Source: Megascapheus bottae (taxonomy: Eukaryota; Chordata; Mammalia; Rodentia; Geomyidae). From it: a DNA stretch of 64,000 nt. Positions 11,578-21,081 of the stretch are shown here, piece after piece. The stretch covers positions 11,392,501 to 11,456,500 of the forward strand of contig JANJXV010000013.1 in the NCBI GenBank assembly GCA_024803745.1. Direction: 5' to 3'. The number at the start of each line of letters is the position of its first letter. Position 1 is the stretch's first letter. The notes under the pieces are model-generated. The model was not told the DNA's origin. It worked only from the letters and a program-made list of their open reading frames with translations, and searched no databases. The translations under genes were made by a program, and so were the position numbers.

Positions 11578-12545
11578 TTATTAATCTTGTTCCTGCTGGA
11601 GAGACAGTACAGTAGGGGCACTGTGGGGGTGGGCCCGTGGGCTGGACTGCTCCCACTGTCTGGGATAGGTAGAGACCCACTTCCGGTAAGCTCGCTGGCC
11701 TGGGTAACTGCTAGCACACGGCTGCGCACGGGCTCCAATGACTCCCCATCCTATCTCTGTTTCTCCCTTTGCTTCTCCCTTCTCCTGGCTTCCTCACATA
11801 GCAGGGCACAGTAGGTCAGGAGGCCTGGGTCCCCACCATTCAAGCTCACATTCCAAGGGGGCTTTCTGTGTTCCCTCTCCAAACAACCCCCTCCCTGGCC
11901 AACTTAGGCAATCCTAGGGAGACCTCTCACTTCTGGGTCAGCTAGTCAGCTGTAGAGTTAGGAAGTTGGAATCCTCTAGAAGGCCAGGCTTTGTGTCAGG
12001 ATACTGGGCTCTGTGATTGGCAGCCCCATAAGAACCTCAGAAAATGGAGGACTTGGAGGAAGGGTTCCTTTCCCCATCTGCAGTGGGATGCTTATCAGCT
12101 GTCCCCTCCCACAGGGACTGAGGAGATGTGGGGATCAGCCAGTCAGAGAAGAGACAGCGGTGGGGTCTGGATACACAAGACCCAGTTGCTTTACCTTCTG
12201 GCTGTGTGCAGGAGGGCAAGGAATCCTTGGAACCTCCATTTCCTCAACTGCAAATGAGAACAGTAACTCCCAGCTTGTAGAGGTGAAAATATTGGAGATA
12301 AGAAAACAGTGACAGCCCAGAGCCTGGCTTACTGGAGGGCTGTGCAAAGGACACTTGTCACTGTTACCATGGACTGAGGGTCAGGCCTAGGTGGGAGCCC
12401 AGGTTTATGGGTAGATGCTTCAAACAATGGAACTTCCCATAGTCCAGGTGCCTGCACCAGGGCCAAAGGGTGAGAGGAGCCATCTCTCCTGGTGAGGATT
12501 CTAGCCAATGTCACCTCCATGACGCCTGATTAGAAACTTCACTCC
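11578..12545. other. Intergenic; probable MIR near 12180-12300
   Basis: 'ttctggctgtgtgcaggagg' followed by 'aacctccatttcctcaactg' has the MIR core layout on the + strand. No gene is recognised in the rest. Confidence 0.4.
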
Positions 12546-12555
12546 TAGGAATATT

Positions 12556-12773
12556 TCTTTCTTCTCTTCCTCTTCCTCCTCCTCCTCCTCTTCTTCTTCT
12601 TCTTCTTCTTCTTCTTCTTCTTCTTCTTCTTCTTCTTCTTCTTCTTCTTCTTCTTCTTGTTCTTCCTCTTCTTCTTCTTCTTCTTCTTTCTCTTCTTCTT
12701 CTTCTTCTTCTTCTTCTTCTTCTTCTTCTTCTTCTTCTTCTTCTTCTTCTTCTTCTTCTTCTTCTTCTTCTTC
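12556..12773 (+). repeat. Long (TTC)n microsatellite
   Basis: About 218 bases built almost entirely of TTC units, with CTC/CTT variants at the 5' end and single-base interruptions near 12659 and 12689. It directly abuts a SINE whose tail half is missing, and the inverted partner of that SINE at 14.2-14.3 kb has only a short GAAGAAGGAGG run there. The poly-Arg and poly-Phe open frames here are artefacts of the repeat. Confidence 0.98.
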
Positions 12774-12776
12774 TGG

Positions 12777-13036
12777 CTAGCACTCTACCATTTGAGCTAC
12801 AGCTCTACTTCTGACTCTTTATTTTGTTTTGTTTTGTTTCTCATTGGAGATGAGAGTCTCACAGATTTTCTTGCCCAGGTTGCCTTCTAACTGTGACCCT
12901 CAGCTCTCAGCTTCATTGTGTAGCAGGGATTACAAGCAAGGGCCACCAGCTCTCAGCTGATCAGTCTTGTTTCTAAGATGGGGATATCTAGGCCCAGGAA
13001 GAGGAAACAACTTCCAAGACCACATGGCAGGTGTGT
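12777..13036 (+). repeat. Left arm of a 260-bp inverted duplication
   Basis: This stretch is nearly the reverse complement of 13975-14232. It contains an inverted SINE (12777-12955) and a flank of about 80 bases with MIR-like character ('aagatggggatatctaggcc'). Shared features include 'gctctcagctgatcagtctt' and 'tttctaagatggggatatct'. Only scattered substitutions and one A/T-rich length difference were seen by eye. Confidence 0.9.
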
Positions 13037-13252
13037 TCTGGGTCTTAAACTCAGGGCCTGGGCACTGTTCTTTAGTTTTTGTGCTCAAGACTAGCACTCT
13101 ACTACTTGAGCTATATAGCTCACTTGTGGCTTTTTGCTGGTTAACTGAAAATAAGAGTCTCATGGACTTTCCTGCCTGGGTTGACTTTGAACAGTGATCA
13201 TCACATATCATTCTGGGTAGCTAGAATTGCAGGAGTAAACCACTGCAGCCTG
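13037..13252 (-). repeat. SINE, 7SL-like head plus Geo tail, antisense
   Basis: Starts exactly where the left inverted arm ends: 'gggtcttaaactcagggcct', 'actacttgagctatatagct', 'gctggttaactgaaaataag', ending 'gctagaattgcaggagtaaa'. It lies in the spacer between the two inverted arms. Confidence 0.85.
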
Positions 13253-13974
13253 ACATTCCTGGGAGTCTTGGACTCAATACTGGGGCCCTAAACTGCCCCA
13301 GTCACGGTGCTGGGTGACATAGGCCTGGTGACATGCCCTTTTTCAGCTCAGCATTCCCTAAACCAACTTGTTCACTTGTGGTTGCTCTGGATTCAGCAGT
13401 GTCACCTGAAGTGGCCTGCACTTCCTGCTTCTGAGAGAAAACAAGCATGCCTCACTGAGAGCAAACCTGAGCATCTGTTCTGTGCAGGGATTCAGCCATA
13501 GGAAGGTGACTCTGGCCCAGCTCTGTCTCCATGGTGCCTGAAGCCTAGCTGGATGAATAGTCATCCTCTCTTGAACCTCAGAATTGGACTGCCTGTGTGA
13601 CCTTGGATAGGTCCCCACCTGCCCTTGAGCCCTCTGTGAGGGAAGGGGTTAAAAGTGAGGACAAACCCGAGGCTAGGCTGGAGTCTGGTGACTTCATCCC
13701 TAACTCTTCCTGTTGCCCCAGCAACTGGGGTGCTGGCTGAGGCTCCTCAGGGGAACCCAGACCGTCTGGATTTCCTTCACATCACTGTACCTCATCCACA
13801 TTTTCACAATTAAATTGTCAGTTTGGGTTAAGTGTTGTCTGCTGACGGCTGTCAACCTTCCCTTGGCTGGCCTCACTTTTCCCCCAGAGTGGTTCTTGCT
13901 CCTTCCTTCAATGCTGGGACAGAGCCCTGGGTGGGAGCGAGCAGCAGGGGGCCTGGGTTCCAGCCCAGCTCTGT
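13253..13974. other. Spacer of the inverted duplication; no gene
   Basis: Mostly unique-looking sequence. A MIR-like core ('ctgtgtgaccttggataggt') lies at about 13594-13613, and a second MIR-like patch ('gcctgggttccagcccagct') at about 13950-13970 leads into the right arm. Confidence 0.4.
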
Positions 13975-14232
13975 ACACACCTGCCATTTGGTCTTGGAAA
14001 TTGTTTCCTCTTCCTGGGCCTAGATATCCCCATCTTAGAAACAAGACTGATCAGCTGAGAGCTGGTAGCTCTTGACTGTAATCCCTGCTACACAACGAAG
14101 CTGAGAGCTGAGGTCACAGTTAGAAGGCAACCTGGGCAGGAAAATCTGTGAGACTCTCATCTCCAATGAGAAAAAAAAAAAAAAACACAAAGAGTCAGAA
14201 GTAGAGCTGTAGCTCAAATGGTAGAGTGCTAG
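13975..14232 (-). repeat. Right arm of a 260-bp inverted duplication
   Basis: Reverse-complement partner of 12777-13036. It begins in the MIR-like flank ('acacacctgccatttggtct') and runs through the SINE head into the Geo half. Unlike the left arm, the SINE continues past the arm end to its natural tail at about 14310. Arms of this length could pair as a hairpin if transcribed. Confidence 0.9.
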
Positions 14233-14312
14233 CCTTGAGCAAAGGCAGGTCAGGGACAGCACCCCAGCCCTGCTTGAGTTTAAGCCCCAGGACTGGCACA
14301 CAGAAGAAGGAG
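14060..14312 (+). repeat. SINE, 7SL-like head plus Geo tail
   Basis: The full element within and beyond the right arm: 'gctgagagctggtagctctt' (head), an A15-type internal run at about 14170-14185, the Geo half 'aatggtagagtgctagcctt', and a GAAGAAGGAGGAGAAGG-type purine tail at about 14304-14320. Confidence 0.85.
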
Positions 14313-15718
14313 GAGAAGGAGAGGCTGCCTGCCTGCCAGCCTCCCTCCCAAGACAGCTGCTGCAGGGTACACAGCAGCTCATAACTGTGGCAGGGATTCG
14401 AAAACTAACACTTAGCCATCAAGACAGCTAAGAAAATGAACTGACATACCCTAAGAATTACTTCTTGAATCCTCACCATAGGAACAGGGAAGGTTAGTCC
14501 CTTCTCTGTCTTTCCTACATCCCTCTCATTGTAGATCTGGCCCAGATCTTTTACCTGGCCTCCCCACAGACTGTTCTAAATTGGAAAGGAGGCTTTTCCC
14601 AAGACACAGAGTAGAGGCACTAGGCCAGGGGTCAAGGGCCCTGCCATGCTTCCTCTGATAGCTGTGCCCTGCAGACCATCAGTATGGGAATCCTCTGTTG
14701 CCATCCCAGTCTCCCTGGAGCCCCTTCTCATCCCTCCTTCCCATCTAGCTCCATGTCTGTACTAGACTAGAGGCCCACACTAGACCTTATCCATCCCTCC
14801 CCTCCACTTATCTGTCTCCCTTGGCCGAACCCAGCATGGGCTCCATGGGGCTGCTTCTCATCCCTCTCATTTTCCTTCCCATCACTCTTCCTGCCAGCAG
14901 CAGGAGCCACCCACTTACTGCTCTCTGACACCACCCTCCTCCTCCCTCTAGTCTTCACTCACCCTGGGCTCCTGCCCGCCCCTCTCCCTCACTGGCCACC
15001 TGACAGCGTCTCTCCACCTGCACATTATTTATACAGACACGAGCATGGAGCTCGATGAGCTTTCCATCTGGAATGGTTTATGTACCTGGCAGAGAAGGAA
15101 CTAACCTTTATCAAGGCTTTTCTCATACATCATCTCCTTTAGGCCCCACAGCAAACCTAGGCAGGAAATTTCACTCCTCCTGTTTTCCAGGTGAGAAAAC
15201 TAAAGTTCAGAGACAAGAGGTAGGGTTGAGACTAAAGCCTTACATGGTGTGATGGACTGACATGGAGGCTGGTTCTAGGCCATGGTCCAGGAAATAGCCA
15301 CAGTGCCATCTGTGAACACATTTGCAATGAGCCAGGTTGTACTGCTTCACAAATCACCAGGGTTGTCACACAGCAGAGGAGAGGCCCAGGAAGAGATCCA
15401 GGAGATTCCCAAGGGAATCCAGAGGGACTCCCTAATGGAGGAGGTGTGAGCTCTCCCCGCTGAGGATACACAGGCGCGGGCTCATGAGCAGCCCTCATTC
15501 CTTCACCTGCCACTTCAGAGCAACTAGTACTGTGCAGCTCCGATGGTGCACTGGGGATACAGCCGTGGCTGAGAAAGAGGCATCACAGGCCCTGTGCCAC
15601 TCCCAAATCACTCAAGAGACAGAATAGGGGCTCTGAGGGCCAGGGACTTGGGAGGTATTAGAGAGATTGCCCACTTCTGAGATGCTAAGATTGGGAAATG
15701 GCATTAACAACTGATCAC
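14313..15718. other. Intergenic; MIR-like patch near 15105-15230
   Basis: 'cttttctcatacatcatctc' then 'caggtgagaaaactaaagtt' is MIR-like. The remainder (C/T-rich at 14700-15010) shows no gene. Confidence 0.4.
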
Positions 15719-15822
15719 AGATGTGTGTGTGTGTGTGTGTGCCACTCTTGGGGCTTGAACTCAAAGCCTGTGCACTACCCCTGAGCTTTTTGCTCAAGGC
15801 TATTACTCTACCACTTGAGCCT
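15719..15822 (-). repeat. (GT)n plus Geo-tail SINE fragment, antisense
   Basis: A (TG)n run at 15721-15741 precedes 'cttggggcttgaactcaaag' to 'ctctaccacttgagcctcac'. The head half is missing. Confidence 0.8.
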
Positions 15823-15854
15823 CACTAAATGAATAAATAAATCAATAGCTGCCT

Positions 15855-16204
15855 CAGCAAGCCAGATACTGGTGTGTCACACCCATAATCCTAGCTACAT
15901 TTTTTTTTTTTTGGTCATGGGGCTTGAACTCTGGGCCTGGGCACTGTTCCTGAGCTCTGCAGCTCAAGGCTACCACTCTACCCCTTGAGCCACAGCGCCA
16001 CTTCTGGTTTCCTACTACTTAATTAGAGATAAGAATCTTAGGTCTTTAGTGCCAAAGCTGGCTTTGATCCTCAGATCTCAGCCTTCTGAATAGCTAGGAT
16101 TATAGGCGTGAGCCATCACGCCCAGCAATCTTAGCTACTTTTGAGTCTAAAAATGGTAGGATCTTGGTTTGAGACCAACCTAAGGAAAAAAAATTTTTAA
16201 GATC
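15855..16204 (+). repeat. SINE host interrupted by a second SINE
   Basis: A + strand SINE head (15858-15900) is interrupted by a complete inverted SINE (15901-16126). The host then resumes at 16127. The host bases AATCCTAGCTAC (15887-15898) are repeated as AATCTTAGCTAC (16127-16138), so the inner copy is the younger insertion. Confidence 0.9.
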
Positions 16205-16442
16205 CCCTTTCAAGCCGTAGCCTGTGCCCAGCAGAGCCTGCCTGCCATCCTAGCTACAAGAAGCCAAAAATAGGCCATGGCCATCCAAGCGTGGGTCTAG
16301 GCAGGAAGAAAGACCCAGCCTTAAAAACAACTGGCAATCAACTGGCTCCGTGGTAGAGCTCCTGCCTAGCATAAAAGCCCTGAGTTCAAATTCCAGTGCC
16401 ACCACCACCATCACCAACAAACAAAAAGAAAAGAAAAGAAAA
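16205..16442 (+). repeat. Older tRNA/B1-like SINE copy, family uncertain
   Basis: 'ctgccatcctagctacaaga' resembles a 7SL-like head, while 'tggctccgtggtagagctcc' and 'gagttcaaattccagtgcca' look like tRNA-type A and B boxes. The tail is A/C-rich with (CCA)n and (GAAAA)n. It differs from the Geo half, so it belongs to another, older family. Confidence 0.55.
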
Positions 16443-16445
16443 AAG

Positions 16446-17740
16446 CTGCCTCACTGGCCTTCCCTACCTTTGTAGCAAAGGTCCAAAACCAGTGACAAAG
16501 AACTTGATTTCCCTGTCTCACCACAAGCACATCTTTAGTTTCTCCACTTCTCTGTGTACAGTGGGACAATAAGCAGGTCTCTGGCCCTACCCTGGCACTG
16601 TACACTAGGGGTCTGTGCATTGGCAGAGGAGCAACTTGGACCACATCTTCCTCCATGTACAGTGCCACTAACTTGTATTCAAACCAGGGAAGTTCAGACA
16701 CTCCCTCCACCTGGTGACAGAGGTTTTCCCAGGGTCTCTCCTTATGGTGGCTTAGAGGGAGAGTGCATGACTCAAGCACCCAACCATCCCCCTTTGCTAG
16801 AAGCAACAACCAGGAACAAGAAGTCACCGCCTATTTGAATGACTTCCTAACCCAGCCTATCAGAGGCCTCCTCCCAGAGGGAGGGATGAGACCTGGTGGG
16901 CTCAGAGCAGCGAGAAGCCAAACCAGTTTCAGAAGCACAGCACCCTGGGGGCCTTGGTGAGCACAACCCTTCCCTCCAGGTCTCCAGAAACAGCCTTAGC
17001 CAGTCCGTCTGTGTCAGCTACTCTGGGGTCTGGTTTCTCTCCTGGAGCTGAAACAGGCCTGAGTAACACCAACACTGTCGCCTGAGCAGCCACTACCACC
17101 ATTAAACAATGGAGAGTTGAAAGCAGTCTTTCAAAGGCGAGGCCTCAGTAGACATGACGGGTAGTGTTTTGCTATGTGGCTCAGGAGAGAGAAAGCTCTC
17201 AGGCCCCAGCCCAGGCCGGTACCTTGATAGCTGTGGAGAAACAATGCTCCCCTAAGGTCCTGAGGAGGAGGACAGCTGCCTCCTGGGCAGCATGCAGAAC
17301 TGGGTTTGTAGCTGGCAAGGTTAGACTCACCTGGGTTGCCAGATTTTGCACAAACAACCCACCAAGCCTTTGACTTGGTCATTCTACCTGCAGAACAACT
17401 CAAACCTCCTGCACCAGCCTGGCACATGGCTGTGTATTCCTATCTGTTACAGCCAATGACTTGGTTTGGAAGTGGAGGGGTGACAATTGCTGAAACCAAG
17501 GCTTGCAGCAGCTGGGTGACTTCCTGGGACCCACACATGGAACAAGAGGGGAGAGATGGTGACAGACCTGCCCCTCTGTTATCCCTCACCCCTTGGAAGA
17601 TCTGGCCTCTTGGAGTATGGCAAAGAAGATGATCAGGAGACAGCAGCCCAGGCTGAGTTCTAAACCACGCTCTAGGTCATCTCTGTGTCCACTTGGGTAA
17701 GGATAGGTTTCTTCCTGTTTTGAACAAAAGCCAGACTGAG
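16446..17740. other. Intergenic, no gene or clear repeat
   Basis: Single-copy-looking sequence. The longest open frames (about 140 codons) lie on both strands and carry no recognisable domain. Confidence 0.4.
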
Positions 17741-17744
17741 TATC

Positions 17745-17995
17745 TTTTTATTTATGTATTCATTGTTTTTGGTCTTTGGGATTGTACTCGGGGTCTGGGC
17801 ACTACCATAAACTTTTTTGTTCAAGGTTAGTGCTCTGCCATTTGAGCCACAGCTCTATTTCTGGCCTTTTGGTAGTTAACTAGAGATTACAGTCTTACAA
17901 ACTTTTCTGACTGGGTGGCTTTGAATTGGGATTCTTAGATCTTAGCCTTTTGAATAGGCAGGATTACAGGCGTGAGCCACTGGCACCTGGCTAGG
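17745..17995 (-). repeat. SINE, 7SL-like head plus Geo tail, antisense
   Basis: 'ggtctttgggattgtactcg' to 'ggattacaggcgtgagccac', with all inverted blocks present but diverged, and a T-rich run upstream. Confidence 0.85.
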
Positions 17996-19720
17996 ACTAA
18001 GGATCTTTAAAACATGGTTCAGGGAAATCAGCACCTACCAGGTACCTGGGTTTGGGAGAGGGAGATGCATCAGCTTCTTTTCTTCTCATGTCCTGTAACA
18101 CAGGTTAGAGTCAGAAACAAAAAGGCTTAGAGATGGAAAAGCCCTTGCCCATTCTCCCTCCCCCCTGCCCCAACCAGCCTGCTTTCACCACCAACTCCAA
18201 GGCTTTGGCTTCCAGGAAAAGAAGCTGAGATAGGCAGTAGAGGTGAGATGGCAAAGGGAACTGTAACTACTACGCTGCTCTATTTAGTCTGAGGGCCTCT
18301 AGGGTAAGGCATGTTCAGGGGGGTCCAGTGGTGGTGAGGCAGGGGCTGAGCACATGCACAGCTGGAAGCTTGGGCATAGCTGAGCAATCAGATAACCAGT
18401 GTCACATGGGTGTCTGAGGAGGAAGAAAATATATTCAGAACCCACTGCAACAGCCACAGGAGTGTGCCATCCCTGACCTGCCTCATCCCCTCTGGAGAAG
18501 ACCTATAACCCAGATACCAGCACAGGCTTGCCACACAGTGGCCAGGAGGAAGCCTAGGAGGAGGGGAGACAAAAAGAGGAGACCTTGTGATCTCAAAAGT
18601 AGCATCCTCGCAAGGGTCCCAGGGATTCTCTGCTAAAGCTCTCCCCACTGCACAAAAGGGAGAGCCTGGCCCCAATCTCTCAATCTACACTTTTAGCATC
18701 CCTTCCACAGAGTCCTCAAGCCCACCTCAGGGCAGGTGTCTCACCCTAAGCTCTGTTCATCCTCACAACTGAGCAGCTGGGAGAGGCCAGGGCTGGCAGG
18801 GCTTCTGGAGTTCTGGGACCACCTTCTGGCCTCCTGCAATCCCATGAGGCAATAGAAATTCACCCTTCACTTAGGGCACAGCTGGAGTGGACTCGGAGCT
18901 GGGGTGACCTGGGCCCAGGTGTCAGTTCCAAAGCTGACCAGCATCTCCTTCTCGAGCTTCGGCGGTGGCATCTGTGAAATGGAAGTATTAATCCTGATGT
19001 GGAAAATGTAGAGGATTTTGTGGGATTATGGAATAACCCTCTATGGGTGAGCAAACCCCTTATGGGATTTAAGATCACACTGCTTAAAATAAAACGGAGC
19101 AGTCTCTGTATTAGAACCTAAAAAAATCTACATTGTGATTTCAAATGGCTTCTTATTTCTGTTCCAGCTGGGAAGCAGTAAATGTTTGGAGCTGCTGACT
19201 TACATTCTCAAAGGAGCCTCTGCCTAATCTGACAGAGGTCAGTTGAAATGGCTCTGACCCTGGTGGCCAGAGTTACTTGGGACAGAGAAGCGAAAGACGC
19301 TCTTGAGTGCTTGGAAATCTTTGTCCCCTGTGTTTTGCAAGGGGAAATGCCTTGTTCTTTCCCTATCTCCCCAACTCCTCACCCCAAACCCCACTGCCTC
19401 CTGTTTTCCTAGTGAGACTAACCCCAGAACTGTGGGATGAAAGGTAAGGAATGACCCAATGCATTTGCAAGGCTATTTCCTGATTGTGTAGATGTGTATA
19501 TGTATTTGGTGTTGTACACTGGGGAACTATGCATGTGTTCTGCATGTATGGAAACGTGTTTTCGCACATGAACTGCTTTGGTGCAGTCTGTGTGGTCAAC
19601 CTCATCCTATGTCATTTTACACTCATGTGCTACTGGGTGTGGAGACATCTAGGGTGTCCCTTGTCTCCTGAGTGGTGTTATACTCACATGTTGAGGAGGC
19701 TCTGTGGGCATTGTGGGCCC

Positions 19721-19722
<2 letters not shown>
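17996..19722. other. Upstream intergenic; candidate regulatory stretch
   Basis: No gene. A MIR-like patch lies at about 18885-18985 ('ctggggtgacctgggcccag', 'ggcatctgtgaaatggaagt'). The section 18990-19330 is non-repetitive, AT-moderate and only 1.5-1.8 kb upstream of the predicted WNT11 start site. It has TGACAG and TTTAAGATCA-type motifs. A cis-regulatory role is a guess. Confidence 0.3.

Positions 19723-19778
<56 letters not shown>
19723..19778 (+). repeat. (GT)n microsatellite
   Basis: A pure GT run of about 56 bases, 1 kb upstream of the WNT11 promoter. It can adopt Z-DNA. Confidence 0.98.
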
Positions 19779-19780
<2 letters not shown>

Positions 19781-19857
19781 CATGAAGATGCCTGTGGCTG
19801 GGTATGAGGCAGCCTGTGAGGGTCACTTTACTTGCAGCTGCAAAGAATAGGGAAAAA

Positions 19858-20114
19858 AGCACAGGCGGCTCATGCCTGAATTCCTCAGTATTCCTGAGTT
19901 GTATTCCTCGCTATTCAGGAGGCTAAAATCTGAGGATCATGGTTTGAAGCCAGCTGAAAAGTTCAAGAGATGCTTATCTCCAATTAAATACCCTCCCAAA
20001 AGCCAGAAGTGGAGCTGTGGCTCAAGAAGTAGTGCACCAGCCTTGAGCAAAAAAAAAAGCTAAGGGGCAGCTCTCAGGCCGTGACTTCAAGCCCTAGTAG
20101 CACGCACAAAAAGG
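19858..20114 (+). repeat. SINE, 7SL-like head plus Geo tail
   Basis: 'gcacaggcggctcatgcctg', then an internal partial duplication of the head around 19885-19925, followed by 'ctccaattaaataccctccc' and the Geo half to 'gacttcaagccctagtagca'. This is the last SINE before the WNT11 CpG-rich region. Confidence 0.85.
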
Positions 20115-20766
20115 AGGAGAGGAGAGAGAAGCAGGCATTTGGAGGAGTTCTTAGAAGACACAAGTCCTAGGTACTTCAGTGCCTGAGGAGAGGTGAGACT
20201 TCAGGGGAGGCCTTCTGTAGTCTCCTTATTTAATTCCTGAAACCTGTTCCGCTGCGGCGACCCCCGAGAGGGCGGGGAGGGGGCAGGGGAGGAGGTGTCC
20301 AGAGGACTCCCCAGCCTCTCCAGACGCCAGGAGCCCAGGAGGTGGGGAGCGACGCACAGCGCGCTTCACGGAGCACAGTCCCAGCACCTCCATCCTGTGA
20401 GATGGCAGGAAGGACCAGAGCCCAGACAGCCAGGACAGGTCTCGGGGCCTCTGACGCCGTGGGAACCGAGCTGCAAGAGGAAGGAGCACCTACAAGTGTC
20501 CAGCCGAGACCCAAGTCAGACTCGACGGGTTAGGGTTCCTCGGAGGGTTCCGGCGGCCTGTCTTGACCTGCGCCCCGCTCCCCTGGCGCAGCAGGCACGC
20601 GTCCACACCAGCCGTGTGGAGCGAGTTTCCCTCCGTAGCGCGACGGGGTGCGAATTCCTGTGGCGCGCGGGGCGGGCTCGGCGGGCCCGCGCCTCGGCGG
20701 GACCCCGCCCCGCCCCGCGCCCGGCCGGAGCCGCCCGGTGGGGTTTCGGCGCGCTGACGTGGGCGG

Positions 20767-20773
20767 ATCAAAG
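20767..20773 (-). promoter_or_regulatory. WNT11: TCF/LEF-type site beside the TATA box
   Basis: The + strand ATCAAAG is the reverse complement of CTTTGAT, an exact match to the CTTTGWT consensus. It sits 15 bases upstream of the TATA box in very GC-rich sequence, where a chance match is less likely. Functional use is inferred. Confidence 0.45.
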
Positions 20774-20788
20774 CAGCCGCCCGCACTT

Positions 20789-20794
20789 TATAAA
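20789..20794 (+). promoter_or_regulatory. WNT11: TATA box of the predicted WNT11 promoter
   Basis: TATAAA in the context 'cactttataaagcgtccg', an AT island within a GC-rich block. The usual 25-32 base spacing predicts a start site at about 20815-20825, where 'gtgcagacc' offers an initiator-like A. A consensus 5' splice site follows at 21082. Confidence 0.7.
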
Positions 20795-20819
20795 GCGTCC
20801 GGGCGGCGGGCGGGCGGTG

Positions 20820-21081
20820 CAGACCTCGCCCGGTCCGAGGAGAGCTCCTGCGAGCGGTGATCCAGAGCGCAGCCAAGGGCAGCTCTGGTCCCTGCCGCCC
20901 CGGAGCCAGCCCCGGCTTGCCCGGATCCCGGCGCCCTTCTTCCTCCGCCTCACCGAGAGGGCGCCCTCTCCAATCGCCCAGATCCAGTGCGCTCCAGCCC
21001 ACTGGGAGCCGCGCTTGCCACTCCGGAGGCCGGCCGGGCGGCGGGGCGCACGTTGGGAGCGCCCGGAGAGCTCCCGGGGAG
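20820..21081 (+). other. WNT11: Predicted WNT11 non-coding first exon
   Basis: The start is set by the TATA spacing. The end is a consensus donor, GAG|GTGAGT, at 21081/21082. The approximately 260 bases contain no ATG on the sense strand, as expected for an efficiently translated 5' UTR. They would splice to the acceptor before 24274, leaving an intron of about 3.2 kb. The exact start and the use of this exon need transcript evidence; initiation within or near exon 2 is an alternative. Confidence 0.6.

Noticed and set aside
12511..12890. Arginine-rich and phenylalanine-rich long open frames
   Set aside because: They are translations of the (TTC)n microsatellite in two frames and not proteins.
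12967..14044. Two similar open frames on opposite strands starting MFLRWGYLGPGRG
   Set aside because: They are not a gene family. They arise from the two arms of the inverted duplication and contain SINE sequence.
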